From: Adineta steineri
Lineage: Eukaryota; Rotifera; Eurotatoria; Adinetida; Adinetidae
Reading direction: 5' to 3'
NCBI GenBank assembly: GCA_905250115.1
Contig: CAJNOI010000053.1
Location: 277,947-341,946 of the forward strand
DNA: 64,000 nt
Below are positions 24,182 through 36,067 of the stretch, in pieces. Position 1 is the stretch's first letter. Every line of letters starts with the position of its first letter. The notes under the pieces were generated by a model. The model was not told the origin of the DNA. It searched no databases and worked only from the letters and a program-made list of their open reading frames with translations. The translations under genes and the position numbers were made by a program.

Positions 24182-25575
24182 TCAACAGACACATTTATTT
24201 TAATAAATTCATATTCAAAAAAACAAAATCATCATTTTTTCAAAACTAGAATTAAGATACAACATAATCAACTAGTTCTTTACATTGAATAGATTTTCCT
24301 TTGATTCCTCTTAGATATATGTGCATATTTCTATTCCTTTTTTTTATCTCTTATGTGTTATCTTTCATATATATTACATCTAATTTATCTAATGAATAGG
24401 AATTCCAAGGACAAATATCGATACGTTATAAATATTCCACATTTGAATAATTTCGTCTATGAATGTACCGATAAATGTCTATTAATTCTCCATTGATTAT
24501 TTTTAAATGAAATAATTCTCTATCATTTGTATTTGTAATTAAGAAATTTTTTTGACAAAGTAATAAACAGTATTGAAATGAATTTCTAAGAGAAAAATTG
24601 AAATAAGATAAACGATTCAATTCATTGTCGAAATAGAGGTTAAAGAAAAGGTGAGAAGAATAATTTAAAGAATATTTTATGTTATCAAGGGGTGAGAAAG
24701 TTGATAAACAATTTCTTATTTTTTTTTTACTATTAAAAGATAACAAAGAAAAAAAGAACTCGTTTTCACATCATGATAATAACAAAGTTTGTATCTTTAT
24801 TTTAAATAATATTACATAAAAATGCAATATTACAACTTTTTTATTTAATAGAATAGATTATTAATTATATTTTTAATTTTCAATATAAAATAGTAAAGAT
24901 TACATAGAACAAATATGTTAATATAGAAAAGATTTTCTTATTAGAAAAGTAGATATGATTTTATTAATCTTACATAATTATATAAAATACATTGAACTTT
25001 TAAACGGTTGATCAAACATGATCATTTTAACAAGGTAAATAGTTACATTCATATATTACATAACGAAACTATCATTGACAATCGATATGACTCATCATAT
25101 TCTTTAGTTTTTATAAAAATCTAGATAAAAAAGCATTATTATATTAGAAGAAAGATTCATTTTTTTTCTAATTGAACTTATTAAGAATAAATTAATCTAA
25201 ATGAATTAAACTTGTAAGTATTACATAATTTATCTTTAGAAATTGATGTACAAATATCTTTTCTCTTTCTTTTTTATCAATTTTTAATGACCTATGTACA
25301 CTCGTCTTTATTGAAATTATTTAATAATTTTACTTTTCATAGATAAAACTTTCCTATTTTATTTTTCTCAAAACGCTTAAGTTTTACACTAAGATACATC
25401 AACTTAGAAAATATCTTGAGAGAGAAAGGAAAATATATTCGAACTCTGGACAATGGATATTCACACATTCACTTTATTTCACATTATTTTATTTATTCGA
25501 AAAAGAAGGTGATGAAATCTAATAAAAAACGAAAGAAGATTTAATTTAAGATAAAAAAAAGAATAACACATCAAT
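24182..25575. other. Intergenic, no supported gene
   Basis: A 106-codon frame on the reverse strand (24746-24426) has no recognisable domain and lies in low-complexity AT-rich DNA. It is not called as a gene. No other feature seen. Confidence 0.45.
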
Positions 25576-28500
25576 ATGAAATATTTTCCTTTCTTCAAAA
25601 AAAAACATATTGAAGGTAAATATTTTCTTATTAATTAATTAATTAAAAATAAATTTCTTTTGATTTTTTTTTAATAGAAGAAAGTCGAAAGATTCGTGCA
25701 AATGATCCTGAAAGTAATGCATTAAACAATTTTGCGGTAATTTAATTAAATTTAAAGTAATTGTTTAAATAAATTTGTTTAAAGGGAAATGAAGTATCAA
25801 CAGCGAGATATAATTTAGCAACATTTTTACCTAAAAATCTCTTTGAACAATTTCATCGATTAGCAAATGCATATTTTTTATTCTTAGTTTGTTTACAAGT
25901 ATTAAAATTTACTTTTATTTTTTTAAAGAATTTATTTTTTCAACATGATATATTTAGTTAATTCCACAAATCAGTTCATTACCACCATATACAACAATTG
26001 TACCTCTTTGTTTTGTTTTAATTTTAACAGCAATTAAAGATGCTGTTGATGATTTTGTAAAAAATTTATTCGTTCTTTTTAAAATATAAATTTATTTATA
26101 TTATTAGGGAAGACATAAAAGTGATAAAGAAGTTAATAATAGAGAAACACAAGTTATTTATCAAAATGATATTGTTTATAGAAAATGGAAAGAAATTCAA
26201 GTTGGAGATATGATACAATTGTCTAATGATGAATTTGTTACGGTTAGTCTAGTATAATCTTTATATAAAATTATTTTGCTTCGAAATTAATAAAACTAAA
26301 AATTTAGGCTGATATATTTATAATATCAACAAGTGAACCTAATGGACTTTGTTATATTGAAACAGCTGAATTAGATGGGTAAGAAAAGATTTTTATTATG
26401 TTTTATTTCTATTTTGTTATTTTAAAATAAGTGAAACAAATTTAAAAGCACGACAATCTCTTGAAGAAACTCAAGGTATTGGAGATGATGTGGATGATTT
26501 ATCGAATTTTAATGGTAAAAATATTTTATTTAATAAATAAATAAATATTTTTTAAATTAAAGGTGAAATTGAATGTGAACCAGCAAATAATAATTTAAAT
26601 AAATTTCAAGGAAATTTAACGTGGAATAATAAAACTTATCCATTGAAAAATGAAAATATTTTATTAAGAGGAACTCGTTTAAGAAATACTCAATGGGTTG
26701 TTGGAAGTAAATCAAACGTTTTTCTTTTATTTTATTTTAATTAAGAAAATATTTTCATAATTAGTTGTATGTTATGCTGGATCTGATACAAAATTAATGA
26801 AAAATACAAATAAACCATCTTTTAAACGATCACATATTGATCGTTTACTTGATAAAATTATTATTGGAGTAAGACAAAATATTTTAATCTGAAATTATTT
26901 ATTTATTTATTTGAAAAGATTTTAATATTTCTTGTCTTATTATGTGCAACAATGAGTATTTGTTGTATATTTTGGGAATCAAATGTTGGTTATTATTTTC
27001 GTTCATATTTACCATGGGAATCATATATATCAAATAATAAAACAAAAGGATCAATTCAATTAGGTTTACTTGTATTTTTATCTTATGTAATAACATTAAG
27101 TGCAGTTGTACCAATCTCACTTTATGTTAGTATTGAANNNNNNNNNNCATGTTAAAACAACAACACTTAATGAAGAATTAGGACAAATTCAATATATTTT
27201 TTCAGATAAAACTGGAACACTTACACAGGTTTACTTTTATTTCTATTATTTATACTAAACTAATGAATTTAAATTATAATATTGAATATCTCCATCAGAT
27301 TTCAAATCAAATAATTGAGAGTTTTGTTTAAAAAAATGTTTTCTAAATCAATAGTATCTGAGTACTCTCGATTTTTGATTAATGATAAGTATGATGAGAG
27401 ATATTAGTTAGTTCAGAGTTGGAACCGGACGGATTTTTTTCATCCGGTCCGATCCGGCCGGACTACTTTTAACGTCAATCCGGCAAAAATCCGGTTTTGT
27501 CTGGACCGGTTAGATTTTTTATCCGGTTTGTCCGGCTAGATTTCCGTCCGGTTTATTCGGTTACATTTTTTATCCGGTTTGTCCGGGCCGGATAGATTTT
27601 TCGTCCGGTCTTGACCGGTCCGGTCGGATTGGAACCGGTTTCAACTCTGAGTTAGATACAATATTCGAATTTCAATTGAGTTTAATATATTCTTGTAAAT
27701 AAAGATCTAGTAGTTGAATATCAAATTTTTCATTAATAGAATATAATGACATTTAAAAAATGTTCAATCCAAGGAAAATTATATGGATATGTTATGGATA
27801 ACAATGGAAATGAAATTCAAGATCCAAATGTAATATAAAACAAATATTTATTTTTTAAAATTTCATATTTTTGATTAATTTAAGAAATTAGAATCAATTG
27901 AACTTAATGATCAAGATAAAGATTTTGTTTGGTATGATAAAATATTATTGAATGATATTGAAAATGATGATGAAAATGTTCATAAATTTTTTACATTATT
28001 ATCATTATGTCATACAGTTATGCCAGAAAAAAGAGATGGAAAAATATTTTATCAAGCTCAATCACCTGATGAAAATGCACTTGTTTCAGCAGCAAGATCT
28101 TTTGGTTTTGCTTTTCAAGTTAATATAACAAATTTATTTCAATTTTCTTATTTTATTTCTTTAGAATCGTACACAAAGTAGTATTACAATTAAAATCAAA
28201 GATAAAGAAGAAACATATAATCTTTTAAATATTCTGGATTTTACGAATGAACGACAAAGAATGTCAGTAAGGTTTAGTAAATTCAAATTTTATTTTTATT
28301 ATTTTTCGTATTATTTTCAAGGTTATTGTTGAAAAAGATAATACAATTTATCTTTATTGTAAAGGTGGTGATACAAAAATCAAAGAACGTTTAAATGATT
28401 CACAAAAAGATATTATGAAACAAACAGATGAACATCTTAATGTTATTATTACAATTTTTTTTATTAAATTTTTACAAATATTTGTCTTTTTAGAATTTTG

Positions 28501-31500
28501 CAAATGAAAGTTTACGAACATTATGTTTAGCATGGAAACAATTAGATAAATCACAATATGATCAATGGGCAACAAAATTAAATACTGCGAAGTTAGTTTT
28601 CTCTATTTGTTATAAAAATAATGATTTGAAAATTTAGTACAAGTATGGAAGAACGTGATGAAAAAGTGGCAGAAATGTATGAAGAAATCGAACAAGATTT
28701 AATTCTTCTTGGTGCAACAGCAATCGAAGATAAACTTCAAGATGGAGTTCCACAATGTATTGAAAGATTAACTAGAGCTGGAATTAAAATTTGGGTTTTA
28801 ACTGGAGATAAAATTGGTTTAAAAAAAATTTTTTTTTTTTCTTAAAAATTTTTTCTTTATTTAATAATCTTAGAAACAGCATATAATATTGGTCTTTCAT
28901 GTCGTTTATTAACAAATGAAATGGAAATAAAAACAATTGAAGAAAATGATGAAGAGTCAGTTAAAGCAAAATTAGAAGATATTAGAAATTCAATGATTGA
29001 AAAAATTGAATATTTATTTAATGTGAATATTGATGATCGTGACAAACGTTTAGATTGGAATCAATGGAATATAGATGTACTCAATTTTGATAAACATAGA
29101 AAAAAATCGTCAAATGATGATATTAAAATAAGAAGTACAAAATCTGTTAAATTTACTACAGATGATAAATCAATTAATGATGATGATGATGATGATATTC
29201 ATCGAGAACCATTTGAAGGTTTTGCAATTTTAATAACTGGTCAAGCTTTAATTCATGCACTTTCATCGGATTTATGTATGAAATTTTTGGAATTAGCTAC
29301 GATGTGTAAAGCAGTTATTTGTTGTCGAGTTACTCCAATGCAAAAAGCACAAGTTGTTGAATTAGTTATGAAACATGAAAATAAAATAACATTAGCTATC
29401 GGAGATGGAGCTAATGATGTTTCTATGATACAAAGTAAGATATTTTATATCAATATATTCACAAGTTTTAAAATTAATTTCAAATATATTTATATTAACA
29501 TTAACTAACGAGGGAACCTTTTCGGGTGTTGGCTTCGGATTTCAATTATTTTCCGGCCCATTAGTACTATGGAGTGCCCTAATAAAAACCCTAAAAAGGA
29601 TTTGAGTTGATATTCATTTCTTCAAAGGTTATAGCCATTCTGCTGAGTTTTCGGCCTGGTCGTGGGTATAGATCGGGAAAACCTAAATAACGAATTTCGA
29701 AGTGAAATTTCGTCCATAGATAGATATAATGATCCTAAGAATATCCTGAAAGTTTCAGCCAAAAAGAATCTTCCGTTATCGAGATATCGAATTTCCAAAT
29801 GAACTCGGTTCCTATAACCGATCTGCGGCAAGCGAGTATATTTTAAAAATTCGGTATCCCGATAACGGACGATTCTTTTTGGCTGAAACTTTCAGGATAT
29901 TCTTAGGATCATTATATCTGTCTATGGGCGAAATTTCACTTCGAAATTCGTTATTTAGGTTTTCCCGATCTATACCCAGGACCAGGCCGAAATTCAGTAA
30001 AATGGCCATAACCTTTGAAGAAATGTATATCAACTCAAATCCTTTTTAGGGTTTTTATTAGGGCACTACATAGTACTAATGGGCCGGAAAATAATTGGAA
30101 TCCGAAACCAACACCTGAAAAGGTTCGGTCGTAAGTGGCGGATATAGGATTTTTAGGGAAGGGATGCGGTATCGATCAAAAATCGTATTATCGCCTCCAT
30201 TCAGCATATATCATTGACTGATTTTCGAGTCATTTTTATTAAGAAAAATCGAGATAGAGTGCGATCGCACCTTCTCTCCTAAATTCGCCACTACATTAAT
30301 GAGATAAATTTAGAGTAATTGTTTGATATTGTATTAAATAGAAGCTCATATTGGAATTGGAATAAGTGGTCAAGAAGGTCGTCAAGCTGTATTAGCAAGT
30401 GATTTTAGTTTTGGTCAATTTCGTTATTTAGAACGTCTTTTATTAATTCATGGTCGTTTATCATATGTTCGTGTATCAAAATTTTTACGTTATTTCTTTT
30501 ATAAAAATTTTGCATATACATTTTGTCATTTTTGGTTTGCTTTCTTTTCCGCATATTCAGCACAAGTAAAATATAAATTTTTTAATTATAATTTATCAAA
30601 TAAATTTCTTTAGAGTCTTTATGATCCAATGTTTGGTGCATTATATAATTCATTATTTTCAACATTTCCAATTATTATATTAAGTATATTTGATCGAGTA
30701 TGTTTTCATTGTTTACTTCACTTTTAAAAAAAAACGAATTATTTTTTTCAGGATGTTAATGATTATTATTCATTAAATAAACCATATTTGTAAATAAAAT
30801 AAATTTTTTTAATTTAAATAATTTATAAATGTTAATAAATAGATATACACCTGGTCAAACAAATCGATTTTTTAATAAAAAAATTTTATTAAAAAGTATA
30901 GTTCATGGTATTTTATCATCATTAGTAATATATTTTATTTCATATTTATCCTTATCACATAAAACCATCAATGGTCGAATAGCAGAAATTGATTTACAAT
31001 CATTTGGATTTTTAATTGGAACAATAATAATAATTGTAGTTAATTTAGAAAATGCATTAGAAATATGGTATTGGACTATTTATTATCATATATCATTATG
31101 GTTAACTATTTTTATTTATTTTATATTTCATTTAACTCTTTATTCATCATTTATTGTTAAAATATTTAAACAAAATTATACATATGTTGGAGTTGCTAAA
31201 TTTATTTTATTAGATTCGAATTTTTGGTTTATATTAATATTATCATCTGTTATACTTTTATTACCTCGATTTTTCAATGAGTAAGGTTTCAATTTATTTT
31301 TAAGATTAATTTTTTGTTTTTGAAAATAGATTTTATCGAATGAGATTTAATCCAAATGAAACAGATAAAGCACGATTAAATGAAAAATATCGTTATGAAG
31401 AAAAAAGTGCATTTATTCAACATATTAATTATCAAAAAAATATTTTAAGAAAACGATTACCAAGATCAAGTTATGCATTTGCACAACAAGAAGGTTGGGG

Positions 31501-31687
31501 ACAATTAATTACATCAGGAAAAATGAAAGTTCAACAAATAGCATTTCCAAGAACTTCACAAGATAATAATGTTTGTTTTATTTTATTCAACTTCAATTTC
31601 AATTTATATTTTTATTTTAAATAGATTCATTTAAGAAAAAGTCGATTATCTCATCATCATCATCACAATCTTACAGGAACAATATAA
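25576..31687 (+). CDS. P4-type ATPase, phospholipid flippase (ATP8B-like)
   Basis: About twenty short exons; the first are 25576-25615, 25678-25736 and 25785-25898. P4-ATPases move phospholipids from the outer to the cytosolic leaflet, usually with a CDC50 partner. Visible in order: N-terminal [20 protein letters not shown], actuator-domain region, phosphorylation site [10 protein letters not shown] (about 27204-27228), nucleotide-binding [48 protein letters not shown], and hinge [11 protein letters not shown] (ends 29434). The C-terminal membrane helices follow, with HGRLSYVR and a cytosolic tail. A 10-N gap at 27138-27147 hides coding sequence between SLYVSIE and the TTTLNEELG segment, where P4-ATPases normally have a further ~35 residues. 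Introns 27229-27739 and 29435-30341 are enlarged by repeats. Confidence 0.92.
27138..27147. other. Assembly gap inside flippase exon
   Basis: Ten N. The protein family indicates that more than ten bases are missing, so the gap length is nominal. Confidence 0.9.
27412..27649. repeat. MITE-like element in flippase intron
   Basis: Ends CAGAGTTGGAACCGG and CCGGTTTCAACTCTG form terminal inverted repeats. The interior consists of repeated CCGGTTTGTCCGG-like words. AGTTAG occurs on both sides and could be a target-site duplication. It accounts for most of the 511-base intron 27229-27739. Confidence 0.75.
29507..30133. repeat. Long inverted-repeat element in flippase intron
   Basis: Two arms of nearly 300 bases are imperfect reverse complements: GAACCTTTTCGGGTGTTGG at the left end against CCAACACCTGAAAAGGTTC at the right. 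Loop of roughly 40-60 bases near 29800-29850. More GC-rich than its surroundings, without coding capacity. Confidence 0.88.
30134..30296. repeat. Second MITE-like element abutting the long inverted repeat
   Basis: Left end AGTGGCGGATATAGGA pairs with right end TCCTAAATTCGCCACT. It sits directly beside the 29507-30133 element, so two insertions share one intron. Confidence 0.65.
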
Positions 31688-32699
31688 CAAGTAATAGAAA
31701 TTTAATAGAATACTAGAGTCAAATGTTTTTTATCGGTATTTCTTCTTCTGATTGATAATTTATTTTATTTATTTATTTAGAATATATGTTAATTTAATCG
31801 ACAAATAAAATTCATTTAAATATTTATACGAAAAATGAAGAAAACAAAATAATTAATCAAGCAAATTTTCTTTTTTATTTTTCCTAATAGTAAAATATAT
31901 TTTTCTTAATTTAAATAAATTTCTATGACTAATCATAAATTAGAATTCGATATCATTAATCATTTATTTCAAATCTTAGAAAAATGAGTATTTTATTTTT
32001 ATGTCTTTTTTTTAAAAAGAAATAGATATCGAAAATCGTTCTTATCATAAAGATAAAAGACATTAACCTTCTTTTTATGTCTTTCTAAGAAGAATTCGAA
32101 TTGAACTGATATAACATTAATGATGTATTGAACATTGAATGATGAACTTAATTATAAAATTATCCTTGAAAAGTAAACCTTTTTTTTAAAGTAGAAAAGA
32201 AAAGGAAGGATGATTCGAAAAAAAAGATTTTCAATGTTAATTTTAATTAATAATTTTTTTTAAATGTCATATGGTTACCAATAGAGATAACATTGACATA
32301 AATCAAAATAAATGAATGTTATTATGTAATATTATGAAGTGTGACATATTTTTATTAAAAAACCTCGTATTGATTTTATTTGAAATTATCGAAGGCGAAG
32401 ATTTCCTTGAATAAATTTCATTGGTAAATATGTTGTCATTCATTCTATTTATATAATGAAGAGTTGATGATCGATTGACACAATTTTTCGAAGCGACAGA
32501 GTGATGATGCATTGACCCACTCTTGAATTGAATAAAAATATCACACAATATACATAAATATTGTCTCATCATATAACATTATGCTCGATTCGAAGTAATA
32601 ATATATATGCAATACACGTTTCTTTTTCTCATGTTATCGATAAAACACTGACGTATATATATATATATATGATAGATATTTCAATGTACTGTACAAAAT
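31688..32699. other. Intergenic, nothing recognised
   Basis: AT-rich DNA between flippase and kinase genes with a (TA)n run at 32657-32671. No gene supported; the reverse open frame 32572-32303 has no similarity. Confidence 0.45.
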
Positions 32700-34324
32700 A
32701 TGATCAATAAATCTTTTATGGATGAGATTGGAAATCGAAACAAAAAAATTTCTCTTATTAATTTAAAAGATTATTCAAGAACAAATTCTCATTTTAATTC
32801 TCGAGCAAAATCATCTGAAGATCTTTTAACAAATAAGAAAAGTAAATGTGAAGAAAATCAATCAATATTTATTGATTATTCATTTATTAATCAAACAAAT
32901 TTATCTAATAAAGAAGACAATTCCAATCAATATGATGATAATTCGATATTAAATCTTCCTTATTATTATGATAATATTGATCGTGAAAAAAGTGAATCAA
33001 TTCTTCGATTAATAAATCGTCCAGGATGTTTTTTAATTCGTAAACATCAATATAGTTGTTCATCTTTAATTGAAAGTCCATATGTTTTATCAATAATATG
33101 TCCTTCATTAAAAATTGTTCATTATTTATTATATAGAATAAACGAGAAATTATTCATTAAACCATATTCACAAGAATTTTATCATTCAGTTAAAGATTTA
33201 GTTAATATACATAAACGAAATCCAGGTATATTACCTTGTAAACTTTTAGAATATCCAATACGTCTTTCATTAAATAATAATGATGATACATCTTTATCAT
33301 CATCATCATCTTCTTGTTCATCATCTTCATCTTCATTTATTATTGATAAAAATAAATTAATTCGTCAAGAAATTATTGGTCGAGGTCATTTTGGTATTGT
33401 TTATAAAGGTTTGATTTGATTTTAAAAAGATTGAATAAATAAATATCTGATTTAATTTAATATTAAATAGGATTATATAATGGAGAAACACATGTAGCTT
33501 TAAAAACATTTTCAATTTCATGTATTTTATCATCAGATGAACGTGAATCAAATATATTAAATGAAGCACGAACAATGATGTATCTTAGTCATCCATATTT
33601 AGTTCATTTATATGGAATAACACGTTATGATAATCAACTTTGTTTAGTAACTGAATATATATCAGATGGATGTCTTCTCTTTTGGCTTCAACAACAACAA
33701 CAAAAACAATTATCATTAACATCACAATTTCGTCATCGTCTTGTTAATTTTTCTTTTCAAATTTGTGATGCTATGACTTATTTAGAATCAAAATCAATTA
33801 TTCATAGAGATTTAGCTGCAAGAAATTGTCTTATTGATGATGAAGCTAATATTGTTAAAGTTGGAGATTTTGGTATGGCAAGGTAAATTGAATTTATATT
33901 CAAGATTTTTTAAAACTAATTCTTCTCGTATTTTAGATTAATTCCATCATCATCATCATCATCTGATATTTATGAAGGAAGATGTGATACACCATTTCCA
34001 CTTCGATGGTCTTCTCCTGAAGTTTTACTCTATAGAGAATATAGTTCGAAATCTGATGTTTGGTCTTATGGAATACTTCTTTGGGAAATTTATTCACTTG
34101 GTAAACTTCCTTATGGTGAAGTTAATTCAAATGATCTTGTTACTCAATTAATTAAATCAGGTCATATGCTTAGTAAACCTTCGTTAGCAAATCAACTTAT
34201 ATATACACAAATTATTTCACCATGTTGGACATTAAAACCTAATGAACGACCAGCATTTATTACTATTAAAGAAACTCTTAATAGAATTCTTATTCTTTTG
34301 ACTAGACCGAAGCCATTTAATTGA
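32700..34324 (+). CDS. SH2-domain tyrosine kinase, Tec/BTK-like
   Basis: Three exons 32700-33408, 33471-33882, 33937-34324, giving 502 residues. The N-terminal ~95 residues are polar and apparently disordered. The SH2 domain (about residues 97-185) starts LPYYYDNIDREKSE and has the phosphotyrosine arginine in GCFLIRK. After a serine run encoded by TCATCA microsatellite comes a kinase domain: P-loop GRGHFGIVYKG, lysine in VALKTF, HRDLAARN, DFGMAR, and a tyrosine in the activation loop (DIYEGR). FPLRWSSPEVL and SSKSDVWSYGILLWEIYSLGK are closest to Tec-family kinases by inspection. No SH3, PH or Btk-motif domain precedes the SH2, unlike canonical Tec kinases. Confidence 0.88.
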
Positions 34325-34906
34325 TTTCCCTTTTCTTTTTAAATATGAACAAACTAAAACTAATTCTTCTGTTTTTTATTCTCGATCAAATCGATAAATA
34401 AATTTATAATTGTTTTAAATCAATATCTCATCTATTCGGAATACAAAATTTGAAAATAAAATTGAATATGATTTGTACAAAGAATCTATTCGATTGGATA
34501 TAAATTACAATCAATCAACTTTACTCATATTAATAAATAATTGACGCACATAAGTAAAACACGTATCTCAACGAATTTGTTTATCGAGTCGACATGTTTT
34601 TATAGAAAAAGCGATGTTTCACATGTGAAAATTCTAAATATCGTAGTTGCTGACTTTTAAATTGATTGATTGAAAAATTTCTTCCAGTATGCATCTATCA
34701 GATATAACTGACAGTTATTAGGAAAATAAATATGGGTCGACTTGTACTATAGCAAACAGAATATCAGTTTATTTCAATATTATTTTCTATACAAAAATAA
34801 AGTTTTGAGAAAAGCACGAGATCTCACAATTTCAGTCCACCGACGTAGCAGAACAATGTAATATTGCGTCTGGTATGTAATTAATTATTAGAAATGAATT
34901 ACAAGT
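34325..34906. other. Intergenic between convergent genes
   Basis: Separates the 3' ends of the kinase (+) and HDAC-like (-) genes. No feature recognised. Confidence 0.4.
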
Positions 34907-36067
34907 TTATAAATCTAATAAAGCTTTAAATGTAGCTTCAATTGATTGAATTAAAGATTGTTGTTGATAACCACCTTCTAAAATAAATACTAATGGAATA
35001 TTTAATTGTTTTAATTTCTTTGTCATATTAAAATAACCATCTGGTGTTAATTGAGCACATTCTTCTGATTCACCTTTTGCACTATCATAACCAGCTGAAA
35101 TTAATATTAATGAAGGAGAATATTGAATAATATCTGGTATAATATCATTATCGAATAGTTCAATATATTCTTTATCACCTGGAATTTGATTTTTTTTATA
35201 AAGATCAATTAATTTACAATTTGAATAAGTAATATTATTTGAATAAGATGATTTTCCAAATGCTGCATAAATATCGATCAGACGATATTTATGCTTCTTT
35301 TCATTTGATATTTGTTGTAATATTTGTTCAGTTCCTCCACTTCGATGTACATCCCAATCAAGAATAAGTATTCGATTTAATTTAAGTATTTCAATAGCAT
35401 AAACAGCACCAATTGAAATTGAATTTAAACCACAAAATGTTCCAATAGAATCTGTTGATGAATGATGACCAGCTGGACGAATTAATGCAAAACCAAAATC
35501 AATTTCATTCTTAATAACTGATTCGATTAAATTAATTGTTGAACCAGCCGCTATTCGACATGCACGAGTTATTATTGGTGAAATACTTTGAAAATTATAT
35601 TTTCCATTAGCATTTAAAAGTGTTCGCATTGATAATAAATTATCATCAACTATTTCTCCATGTTCAATTAATAAAAAATCGTCAAGAAATTTTTGTGAAT
35701 GAACAAGTTTGATTTGTTCATTAGTAATTTCTTTTCCACAAATTAATTTCCAATAACATTTATATTTTAGCCAAAGTGAATTATGTAAATGTTCTATTAT
35801 TGAAGTTAAACGTGATGGTTGTTCAACATGAAATTCTCCCCATGAATGAATAAACATTCCATCTAACGAATTAGAATCACCAGGACATATACCAACACGA
35901 CGAGATGATGAATTTATTTTTGACCATGTTTCTAATATTTCAATTATTGATAATGGTAAATGAATTGGTTCATACCATGGTTTTATTTTATTTGAAATAT
36001 TAAAAGTTTTCTCAGATTCTTCATTTACAAATAATTCTTCAAAACCTTCGATATCTTCATCATTCAT
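34907..36067 (-). CDS. Histone deacetylase-like protein, class II type
   Basis: Single uninterrupted exon of 386 residues on the reverse strand, unusual among the intron-rich neighbours. Class II HDACs remove acetyl groups from lysines or polyamines with a zinc ion. Visible motifs: WGEFHVEQPSRL (N-terminal substrate-entry region, normally H-x-E-x-P-x-R), IRPAGHHSS with the catalytic histidine pair, zinc ligands in LILDWDVH and ISAGYDSAKGE, and the transition-state tyrosine in LEGGY. After DWDVH the usual HGNGT is RSGGT, so the second histidine of DVHH is arginine. The zinc site itself looks intact. The N-terminal ~75 residues are acidic. Intron loss through retrotransposition is possible. Confidence 0.85.
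   Translation of the reverse strand: MNDEDIEGFEELFVNEESEKTFNISNKIKPWYEPIHLPLSIIEILETWSKINSSSRRVGICPGDSNSLDGMFIHSWGEFHVEQPSRLTSIIEHLHNSLWLKYKCYWKLICGKEITNEQIKLVHSQKFLDDFLLIEHGEIVDDNLLSMRTLLNANGKYNFQSISPIITRACRIAAGSTINLIESVIKNEIDFGFALIRPAGHHSSTDSIGTFCGLNSISIGAVYAIEILKLNRILILDWDVHRSGGTEQILQQISNEKKHKYRLIDIYAAFGKSSYSNNITYSNCKLIDLYKKNQIPGDKEYIELFDNDIIPDIIQYSPSLILISAGYDSAKGESEECAQLTPDGYFNMTKKLKQLNIPLVFILEGGYQQQSLIQSIEATFKALLDL

Noticed and set aside
24426..24746. 106-codon reverse frame between GTPase and flippase
   Set aside because: Low-complexity composition, no domain, no splice-linked exons; chance frame in AT-rich DNA.
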